Positions 56,462 through 64,000 of a stretch of 64,000 nucleotides of DNA are shown here, one piece after another. Source of the stretch: Areca catechu (taxonomy: Eukaryota; Streptophyta; Magnoliopsida; Arecales; Arecaceae); the NCBI GenBank assembly GCA_021397845.1, contig CM038047.1, positions 38,977,210 to 39,041,209 of the forward strand, given 5' to 3'. A program made the position numbers and the translations under genes. The notes under the pieces are model-generated. The model was not told the DNA's origin. It was given only the letters and a program-made list of their open reading frames with translations, and searched no databases. Position 1 is the stretch's first letter. Each line of letters begins with the position of its first letter.

Positions 56462-57240
56462 TTAGGTCCGACCCACGAGAGATGCCTCAGGGGCCACAAC
56501 CTCGGCCCCGTCAGCTACAACTAGCAGGTCAACCGGATCTACTGCGGCGCGAGAGTCCTCCGAGAGGGCCATCACCTCCGTGTCAGCCGGTGCCAGAGCT
56601 TCGACCCTGGCCGCTTCTGCTTCACCATCTCTTGGGGGCTCCGCTTCGGCCTCCTCCCCTTCGGACGGGTCCCGCAGCTCGGCGCCCGCCAGGTCCAGCT
56701 CCGGGAACAGCCGACCCACCTTCTTCTGGGTATCATCGTAGCCCTCCCGGTAGAAATCGGCCGCCGCCTCCTCCACGTCCTCGGTAAAGGCGCTGGAGGC
56801 CTTGTATACCACCACGGCCCCCCGCACCTACTCTATGGCTAGCTCCTTGGACTCCTCGAGCTGAGCCTCTAATAGTGCTGTCGTTGCCCGTCCGGCCCGA
56901 ACCTACTCGTCGGCCTCTGCCGACCGCTTTTCCTCCTCGCCCAGCCAGCGGGCGAGAGTTGGCCTTCGCCTCCTTCTTCCTTAGCTTGGCCTTGCAGCCG
57001 GCCAGCCTACTTTCGGCCTTCTTCAGAGCCACCTTCATCGACTCTGTCTCCCCCTGGGCTGCCGCCAGACTCTCTTTGGCCGACTTCAAGGACGCCGCAG
57101 CAACTTCTTGGGCTGCCTCCAGCTCCTGGGCCCTCTTCGCAGAGGTCTTGGCGGCCTGCACCACCTGGCTGATGGCGTCGTCCATGAGGGAGATGCCATG
57201 GAGAAGCTACGAAAGCATAACCCAGTCAGTGTTTTACTTG
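56462..57240 (-). CDS. Antisense gene of the Tat element, C-terminal coiled-coil part
   Basis: Minus-strand frames give LLHGISLMDDAISQVVQAAK, then an Ala/Lys/Glu coiled coil (AAASLKSAKESLAAAQGE, MKVALKKAESRLAGCKAKLR). A frameshift or intron follows near 56830-56950, then an acidic tail from AFTEDVEEAAADFYREGYDD ending near 56462. It corresponds in position, composition and short motifs (FYREGYDD against FSYHAGFND; acidic end) to the minus-strand ORF at 19975-20613. A splice acceptor-like CTTTCGTAG precedes the first block near 57205. Function unknown. The transcript would be antisense to the element. Confidence 0.6.
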
Positions 57241-58587
57241 AAGACGGAAAGGTAGTGGAGTAAAAAAGGTAAGGTAAAATCCTTACCCTCATAAGGTCAC
57301 GGTAGCTCTCCACGGTCACGTCGACCAAGCTCCTCTTGATCGACACCTCCCAGTCGGCATCGGTCATCGCCCCCCTCAGCAGGCTCCGTGCCCACCTGGG
57401 ATGGTCCAGCACACGCCAGTGCTGGAACTCCTCCAGGCGTACCTCCTCTTCTGACAGCTCGAGCTCGCTGCCAGCTGTCCCTTCAACGGCCGGCCCCTTG
57501 CCCTTGTCGGCTGGAGGTGCTGCCTCCTCTGGATCGACAAGCGGTGCGACCGTGACGGGCATCTCCGGACGCTCCTGCTCCGACTGGGGGGCTGGCTCTC
57601 CTTGTGGGGTCGACGCCCCCGCCGCGTTCCTCGCCCTATGCTCGGTAAGGGGGATGTCGTCCCCGTCCGACTCGACGTCAACGATGGGGGCGGGTCGCTC
57701 CTCTTCCCGCCTTTTCTTTTGCCGCTCGGCAGCTGGCGTAGAGGCCGATTCTGGAGCAGCGCGCTTCCGCACCTCCCATCGGATGACCTTGGATTTGTCG
57801 ATCCGTTGTATCCTTCCTCCTGTCACCAAACATCCAGAGTCAGAGAAAGAAGGAGGAAAGATTAAAAGAACGGTGAGAAGAGGGGTCGACCCTTGCCTAG
57901 AAATCTTTGGGGGCTGATCCCTGCCTGATGAAGGGTCTCTTTCCCCAACAGCTCATATGCCGCCATCAGGCCGGCTCTACTAAGCACGGTGAATGCACCC
58001 AGGTCGGTTACCGATACTGATCTGCCCTCGCGGACCCTCGCTCGTGGCTCTCTCCATAACGGCTCGAACCCCCAGCGTTCGAGACTGTTGACGAAGAAGA
58101 ACCTGGCCTTCCACCCGTGGATGGCCGACGGGAGGTACTTCAATAGCTTTCGGCCTTGACGAGGGACGAATAGGATCCACTCCTGGCTCCTAAAGTCCCT
58201 CTTCAGGTAAAAGAAATTACCGAAGAGGGACAGACTGGGGTCAGACCCGACCCTACGACAGAGTACTATGAAGCAGCATATCACCCGAATACTGTTCGGG
58301 ATCAGCTGCGCCGAGGTCACCCTATAATGGTTGAAGATGGCTACGAACAAGGGATGCAGTGGGAACCTAAGGTCGGGCTTAAAATGGGACTCGTACATTG
58401 GGAGGGTCCCTGGACCTAGTGGGTTGTTTGCTCTCCCCTCTCGGCCGGGTAATGTGAGGTGCAGGGTAGACGGGATGTCGTACACTGCTCTAAGGTTTTC
58501 GACCCGTTCCCGAGTCATGGTCGAGGATACCGCGCTCGGCTTTGGGTCCCTAGGTATATGGGACGAACTCCTACTGCTAGACGCCAT
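57241..58587 (-). CDS. Antisense gene of the Tat element, PF04195-like N-terminal part
   Basis: The minus-strand ATG at 58587 opens MASSSRSSSHIPRDPK. Residues 30-200 read VENLRAVYDIPSTL, HFKPDLRFPLHPLFVAIFNH, FIVLCRRVGSDPSLSLFGNF and WKARFFFVNS. This matches Pfam PF04195 (putative gypsy-type transposon), the domain known as the antisense ORF of Tat retrotransposons. A GT-AG-like gap at about 57830-57870 leads to a charged, Pro-rich second exon (57829-57300) with LEEFQHWRVLDHPRWARSL near its end, followed by a donor GGGTAAGG at about 57290. All exons are open, so this gene is better preserved than gag-pol. Its role in transposition is not known. Confidence 0.7.
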
Positions 58588-59174
58588 TGGAAGTTAGAAG
58601 GAAAAGAGGAATGACTGGGACTAACCTGGGATGAACTCCTAGACGACGAGATTTGCGAAAGGGGAAGACCCTAGCTCGAAGCGCAGACGAAGCAGAAAGA
58701 GCCTCTCGCCCTGCCTCCTCCCCCTTTCATAGGCCTTCGGGGGAGGAGAGAGGCCGAAGAAGGAATTATCACCTACCTCGGGCGCATCCCAGTCGTCCCG
58801 TCGAAAGACGCAACCGCCAGCATCGCGGGAATCGGAGCGGCTGAAGCACCCTCTCACGTAGATCGTGATCCGCGTGCGTGCTAGATCAGCGATGCGAGAC
58901 TGGCCCAGAAGGCGACGTCGGTTGGCCAGATGATGCCACGTGGCATCTGGCCCAAAATTGGTGTGGGACAGCCTGGCTCTCATCATGGCGCCGGACCTGC
59001 ATTAACTGCCCCGCTTGCACCCCTCCGAGCGGTTGATAGCTGTTCAGGGCACCGTTTGAGGCGGATTCGAAGTGACCCGATGCCTCGGTCCGGAGTCTGC
59101 CGCAGGTGCACACGATCATGCTCATGTCCTTTTGTGCCACGTGGCCCCTCAACGCCCAGGAGCAGGGGGGCAAC
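58588..59174 (+). other. Antisense-gene promoter region and polypurine tract
   Basis: GC-rich DNA between the antisense start and the 3' LTR. It must contain the leftward promoter of the antisense gene. The sense strand ends AGGAGCAGGGGGGCAAC just before the LTR (about 59158-59174), a purine-rich tract. Confidence 0.55.
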
Positions 59175-59835
59175 TGATGCGCCCCTTCGGCTAGCCCCCG
59201 GTCGGACCGACCTCGGCGTCCAGTCGGCTAGTCCCCACGCAGAGTCCGACTCCCCGGTCAGCTTTTCCAAAGAGCCGGCCCGGGTGCTTTGGGAGTTGAC
59301 AGGTACCTCGCCGCCCGTGCGGCGCCCCTTTGATCGCCACGGTCGCCCCCCTTTGACCCCACTCAACAACCCGGTCGGCTTCATGGAAGCCAGCCGATCC
59401 GCCGCTGAAGGAATCACCGAAGCTTCCAGGAACCCTTCCTCTCCGACAGTTTTGACATTCTGTTATAACAAACTTCACCGCATTACCACTACTCTGACAT
59501 ACCTATCACGTCGCCATCCATGATCTCGCCGCCACGCCTATTCTCCTAGGGACATTTCTGGGTTTTCTCAACCTGCCCCCCAACAGAATTTGGCAGCGCT
59601 CCGTGCCTATAAAAGGCACCCGGGGGACCTTCGTGAGGGGTAACGTTCTTCTTCCCCATTCTGATTCCTCTTCCCTAGTTCTTCTCGTCATGTTGCTTCA
59701 ACCCTCCTCTAACTTAAGCATCGGAGTGTCCCCCGCCGGAGCTCCCTCCGGTGCTTAGGGACTTCTTGCAGGTTGCCCGGTCGAGGAGCCCTCCAGCATG
59801 TCCGCCGAGCTCGGTTCAGAAGGAAGAGCGGCAAC

Positions 59836-59836
<1 letters not shown>
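59175..59836 (+). repeat. 3' LTR of the 49-60 kb Gypsy element
   Basis: 662 bp, TGATGCGCCCC...GGCAACA. TATA box CCTATAAAAGGC at about 59608. Differences from the 5' LTR are mostly transitions. Short ORFs inside it mirror those of the 5' LTR and are not genes. Confidence 0.95.

Positions 59837-59880
<44 letters not shown>
59837..59880. repeat. (AAT)n microsatellite, right part
   Basis: Continuation of the LINE (AAT)n tail after the Gypsy insertion. It is followed by ATATATA and the Harbinger terminus. Confidence 0.9.
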
Positions 59881-59881
<1 letters not shown>

Positions 59882-59887
59882 TATATA

Positions 59888-61596
59888 GGCCGTGTTTGGT
59901 TGTGGAATACAGCGAAGAATAAGCTCTTATTCGCGGTTAAAATGCCAAACGGCCCAAATAACGAGAGGAAATTATGATGGTTTTTTATTCCGGTCAACAT
60001 GGCCTTATTCACGAATTCTAATTCCATGGGTTCCCATGGAATTACGTTATTCGTGTTTTTGTATTCCAAGGGTATCCATGTAAAAGGCCGATCGGTGTTC
60101 TTCTCAAACCCTCTTCGTCCCGACTCATTCTGAAGAGAAGGTCTTGATTTCTTCATCTCGCTCCGGTGTCTCCGTCCCCTGTACTCCTTATTCACGATCG
60201 GTCTCCTCCCAGGTATGGTATTGTTTGGTCCCTCTCTTCCTCAATCTCCTTTATTATCAAGAGCAACGGTTAGGGCATCGGTTAGGGTTTATGGAGGCTT
60301 AAAATCAGAGAGAGTATTTGACCGAGACGGAAGCAGTGAAGTCTCTGTCTCTCCGTGGCTGGCCTTCCGGCTTCGCCGTTCTGATCGTCGTCTTCATCGT
60401 TCCGATCATCTCCTCTAAGGTAAAATCTTCATTGCTTCACCGCCAGCCCAACCCCGCCGCCGTCCCCTGTTCCATGCGACCCCGCCGCCGCCTCCGACTC
60501 CATGTGACCCCCTCTACCCGCACGACCCCCTAGGCTTCGATCTCCCTCCCCGGCCCTAGTGCACGCACCCGAGGTCACGATGCCCCCTACCCTCCCCCAG
60601 CATGACCCGCAGCTCTTCCCAGCTCCGATCTCCCTCCTCGGCTCCGGTGTACGCACCCGATGTCCTCTCCGCCCCCGTGTGACCCCAAGCCCACCTCCTC
60701 GGCTCCGATCTCCTTCCTCAACCCCGGTGCCCACATCCGATGCAGGACGCCCATGCCCCCCGTTCAACCCCAAGCCCCCTACTCTAATCTCAAATCTCCT
60801 TCTCTTGGCTCCGGCGATCGCACTCATGTTGTTAGAAAGCAACTCAGTTGTCTCTCATGCATAGCCTAGAAAACTGATTAATGAGTCTCTCAGGTCCCGT
60901 TATAGTTTGACCTCCACTTTTCTCACTGAACCTTTCATGAAGTTTAACAAGATTTTAGCTACAGATGCACATTTTAAAGCTAATAAAGGCATTAAACTTG
61001 ATGCACATCTACCAACTGAAAATTTATTTAATTCTATTATTAGAAGTTTGTTCCAACACATTATCACTTATTGATATTTTAGATGTTTGCAGCAACTTAG
61101 AATGTCATTTATAACTCTACAGGAAGTAAACAAATCATATATAATCTTTGAAAAAAAATGCCCATGAGGTGCATAGAGACATAAAAGTGCATTATATGTG
61201 GTTTTGAGTTTCCAGGGATTTAGTGCTCTGGTCTGGTGCGTTCTATGTTTCTCCGGATTTTTTTGTCTTTCTCTACATGGAAAGCTTAATGGTATGATAT
61301 GTGATATATTAAAAGAAATCGGAAACTGAATGCTAATGGTATGATATGTGATATTTCAAATTATTTGTAAATGTATATATTCGAAACTTGAAACATAGCT
61401 ATGGATGTGGGATCATTGATTGCATCTGCCACACAACTTACATATGAAAATATAATCCTTGGACATTTATAACCAGAAAATATTACTTTAACAATTTCAA
61501 AAACACTAATCATACTTTACTATTGTAATTGTTGATATTTTTGTACCTAATTTATGTTTTATTTATGTTTTGTCGGTGTTACAGTGTTGGATAAAA
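59888..61596 (+). promoter_or_regulatory. Harbinger 5' region: terminus, likely promoter and 5' UTR
   Basis: From the terminus to the first coding exon. A GC-rich, Pro/Arg-type pseudo-coding block at 60430-60790 contains three imperfect 80-90-bp repeats of CTCCGATCTCC(C/T)TCCTC with a GTGTACGCACCCGAT-like phrase. A likely 5' UTR exon ends at a donor around 60213 (CTCCCAG|GTATGG). The region 60870-61560 is AT-rich intron-like DNA ending in a TTACAG acceptor at about 61579. No other gene is seen. Confidence 0.4.
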
Positions 61597-63072
61597 ATGT
61601 CTAAATCTCGAGATAAAGAAAGAATTGATGTCAATGTATCATCACGTAAGAGGGCTCCGAATTGGACAGATACCCTCGATCTCATAATGCTTGGCTTAAT
61701 GAGGCAAGCCAATGATGAAGGACATTCTCAAAATGGTATTTTTTCAAAGGAGACTTGGAGGAAGATGACACTTGCGTTTAATCAACAAACCAGTAAGGAT
61801 TTCACCTATACGAACCTGAAAAATAGGTTGAAAGTTCTTAAAAAAACTTTCAACATGTATTACAACCTGGCAAATCGATCAGGATGGGGTTGGGATCCTG
61901 TCTTGAAGCTGCCAACCCCCGGCGATCATCAAATGTGGGATGAGGTTATTGCGGTGAGTGTTACGTACATAGCTATTAAAAATTTGGTAATGAAGCAAAT
62001 AGTTAGCATAATTTAACATCTCAGTTCTTATTGCATACAGGCGAACAAATCTTATGCCCGCATTAAGGGTAAGCAATTTCCTGGTTATGAAGACTTAGAG
62101 ATACTTTTCTCTAGAAGTACGGCCAGTGGTAGGCGTGGGGACACGTCTGCTCTTCCTGAAGGTGTTTCTGATAACGAAACCTCTGACGATGATCTACAAA
62201 GATTTGAGTCAGAACACGTTCATCACCGGCAGTTATCTCAAACACATGCTGGTGTATCTGCTTCCTCGTACGTACGTGCTGTAGATTCAAATCATAGTGA
62301 CTCAGCCGGAACTCATAATAGCCCTCCTGCATGTACTTCGACACCTCCTACTGATACTGTTTCGAAGGGACGTCCATCCACATCAAGTGGAAAGCGGAGG
62401 AGGTCAAGTACTCCGACTGCAATGGCATCTCAGATTTGGATGACTAGTGATGCTTCTGTTGCATTGACTGAATTAGCGGAGCAAGGTAGGACAAGAATAG
62501 AGATTGCTCATGAGATTCTACGAAGGGATAAGATTGCTAGGCCTACACTCCACTCGATAGAAGAATGCATGAATAAGTTGGAGACTTTGCCGGGAGTTAC
62601 ACCCGAATGCATTGTAGCCGGCTTGGAACTTTTCCAAAACGAGACTTATCGATGGTTTTTTATGAAATATGAGGGGAAAGTTTTGGAAGCATGGCTTAGG
62701 AAGCACATGTCGGACGTATATCATGGTCCTTATTGTATGCCACCTTTTACTCCAAGCGGTTTATGTGACCCCACTTCTTATATATCACAACCAATGCATT
62801 CGGTCCATACAAGAGGACCGCATGTACCTGTTCGACCTTTGTTCAATCAACTTAATCAAGGTACTCCTAATATCTTCATGCCAACTTATATGCATTCACC
62901 AATACAAGGGTCGACCCATTCTTTCACGGAGCAAGTGTTCAGAGCTAGCAGTCATGATACGCCTGCCAATGTTACTAGGCGGTCTACTCCAGAGAGCTCC
63001 CATACTTTTATGCAAACATCTTCTACACCTGCAACAGAAAGTGCTGACATCTACAGGCCTGGCTGGCCTTGA
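61597..63072 (+). CDS. Harbinger Myb/SANT-like accessory protein (462 aa)
   Basis: Two exons join in phase 0: 61597-61953 and 62041-63072 (GT-AG, intron 87 bp), giving a 462-residue protein. Residues 15-125 form a Myb/SANT-like DNA-binding domain (PF12776 type): NWTDTLDLIMLGLMRQAN, FSKETWRKMTLAFNQQ, LKNRLKVLKKTFNMYYNLAN, GWDPVLKLPT then WDEVIAANKSYARIK and FPGYEDLEILFS. The middle is Ser/Thr-rich, followed by a helical C-terminal part (LEALEL-type EECMNKLETLPGVTPECIVA) like the PIF/Harbinger ORF1 C-terminus. In this superfamily the Myb-like protein partners the transposase for nuclear import and terminal binding. I chose 61597 because a TTACAG acceptor at about 61579 lies just upstream. No stops or frameshifts are seen. 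Confidence 0.75.
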
Positions 63073-63305
63073 ATCTCTCATATGCATTTTGTTTGACCTA
63101 AATGTTGAAAGTTTTAAACAGTTGTTGATGTTTCATCTTATTTAGTTATGATATACAGTAGGCTCGGAACTTATTATATGTTGTTTAAGTTCTTCTTGCT
63201 TTGTCATATTTTCTCGTATCTGGTTATGTTTGTCTTTTGTACTATGTATAAATGCAAATATATTTCAATATTAAATGGCATTAACTTGTTTTCTGTTTTG
63301 ATTAG

Positions 63306-64000
63306 ATGGATCCTAGGTTGAATGAGCTACTGCAATTCATTATAGATGACGATAACTTTTGGGATGATGTCCTTATCGCATTGTTAAATAGTGGTTTAAC
63401 ATCAATGGGCGAAAGCAATGTAGTGTCAAGGGTACCATGTCGAACACGTCCATTTTCAGGTCATCAATTCATTACAGACATTCTCAGTGGACATCCTGAA
63501 AGGGGTTATAACCACTTTCGAATGACAAATACAATGTTCGTTCAGTTAGAGGAACTACTGGTTTCACGTGGACTTCTTCGTGGCAGTCGTTACGTGACTG
63601 CTAAGGAACAATTGGGTTTCTTTTTGTACGGTATAGGGCATTGTGTCACCAATAGGGTTTTGGCTGAGACCTTCCAACATTCGGGAGAGACAATATCCAG
63701 GTACTTTAACATAGTCTTGAAAGCAATCTGTAACCTAAAACATGATTATATAGTTCAACCAGATGACGATGTCGGTGTACATCCGCGCATCCGTGATAGC
63801 AATCTTTTCCATCCATTTTTCAAGGTATGTTTCCATAAATATGAATTTCATTAAATTTTTTATTGGTTATTCGATTTTAAGCATTATGTTGCATCACAGA
63901 ATGCTGTAGGCGCTGTTGATGGCACACACATACCTGCACTAATCAAGGTGAGCAAACAACCTCGGTTTCGAAATCGGAAGGGAACGATTTCACAAAACGT
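63306..64000 (+). CDS. PIF/Harbinger DDE transposase, N-terminal part (cut by window end)
   Basis: Two exons are visible: 63306-63824 and 63900 to the edge, joined in phase 0 across a 75-bp GT-AG intron. Exon 1 (173 codons) reads PFSGHQFITDILSGHPERGY, MTNTMFVQLEELLVSRGLL, and ETFQHSGETISRYFNIVLKA, the helix-turn-helix region of HARBI1-type transposases. Exon 2 starts NAVGAVDGTHIPAL, where VDGTH carries the first catalytic Asp of the DDE triad, then FRNRKGTISQN. This matches the DDE_4 family. The second Asp and Glu lie beyond the window. It is open to the window end and the visible part shows no lesions. Confidence 0.85.

Larger units (their letters stand above)
49291..59836 (+). mobile_element. 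Tat-lineage Ty3/Gypsy retrotransposon, structurally complete, about 10.5 kb
   Basis: Flanked by 661- and 662-bp LTRs with TG...CA ends, a primer-binding-like site, all pol domains including a second RNase H, an array after integrase, an antisense gene, a polypurine tract, and an ATAAT duplication in (AAT)n. It is GC-rich, unlike its relative at 11107-23640. Over the first 355 bp the two LTRs differ at about 8 per cent by eye, mostly transitions, so the insertion is not recent. gag and pol carry stops and frameshifts, and the RT active site is mutated, so it is not autonomous now. Confidence 0.9.
59888..64000 (+). mobile_element. PIF/Harbinger DNA transposon, 5' part (cut by window end)
   Basis: A left terminus GGCCGTGTTTGGTTGTGGAA begins next to AT-rich target DNA, as in PIF/Harbinger inverted repeats that start GG(G/C)C-TGTTTGGTT. 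Two genes in the same orientation follow, a Myb/SANT-like accessory gene and a DDE transposase, the two-gene layout of this superfamily. The transposase runs off the window. No stop interrupts either gene in the visible exons. A TTA/TAA duplication cannot be confirmed without the right end. Confidence 0.75.

Noticed and set aside
60429..60842. Gly/Arg-rich minus-strand ORF in the Harbinger 5' region
   Set aside because: It arises from imperfect GC-rich repeats in a likely 5' UTR or intron, with no domain and both strands open.

Overview
The window is plant nuclear DNA, most likely from a monocot (the palm/commelinid range is a guess). The support is GT-AG spliced genes, a plastid-type DnaJ8 gene, plant lineages of Ty3/Gypsy, Copia, MULE, LINE and PIF/Harbinger elements, and AT-rich spacers full of microsatellites. 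Only two ordinary host genes are visible: a small chloroplast J-protein gene (DnaJ8 type, + strand, exons 8377-8589, 9047-9115, 9741-9935) and a conserved plant gene of unknown function (- strand, four exons, 41458-39820). Nearly everything else is transposon sequence of different ages, much of it nested.

Layout: 1-3132 is a cluster of broken host-gene pieces (proteasome beta-2, GT34 xylosyltransferase, VAN3-binding/FORKED-like), split by a solo Copia LTR with a 5-bp target duplication. 3185-5250 is a deletion derivative of a Tat-like Gypsy element with tandem arrays. 5251-8268 is spacer. 8269-10110 is the DnaJ8 gene. 11107-23640 is a long, decayed, AT-rich Tat-lineage Gypsy element, with a foreign insertion in its integrase and antisense ORFs before its 3' LTR. 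23641-25905 holds a MULE-end-like fragment, a Copia solo LTR with a palindrome array, and a Gypsy LTR-like fragment. 26100-30620 is a minus-strand MULE pseudogene with a plant mobile domain at its C-terminal end. 31222-34704 is a 0.78-kb direct duplication flanking a GC-rich Gypsy 3' fragment. 34705-39819 is spacer with a foldback MITE candidate. 39820-41458 is the conserved gene. About 43190-49230 is a degenerate L1-type LINE whose (AAT)n tail was the target of a second, GC-rich, structurally complete Tat-like element (49291-59836). From 59888 to the window edge is a PIF/Harbinger transposon whose two genes are open as far as they can be read.

The most interesting pattern is shared by the two Tat elements. 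Both carry a second RNase H after the usual RT-RNase H, a private tandem array just after integrase, and a homologous, probably spliced antisense gene (PF04195-like N-terminal part plus a coiled-coil C-terminal part) before the 3' LTR. The unit sequences of the arrays differ between most copies while the position and the antisense protein are kept. Other points worth checking are the gene-fragment chimera at the left edge, a 14-bp perfect palindrome tandemly repeated in two unrelated Copia LTRs, the MULE-PMD fusion, and the apparently coding-competent Harbinger element.

All family assignments come from reading translated sequence against remembered family patterns. No database search or alignment was run. 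Boundaries given as approximate were set by eye.
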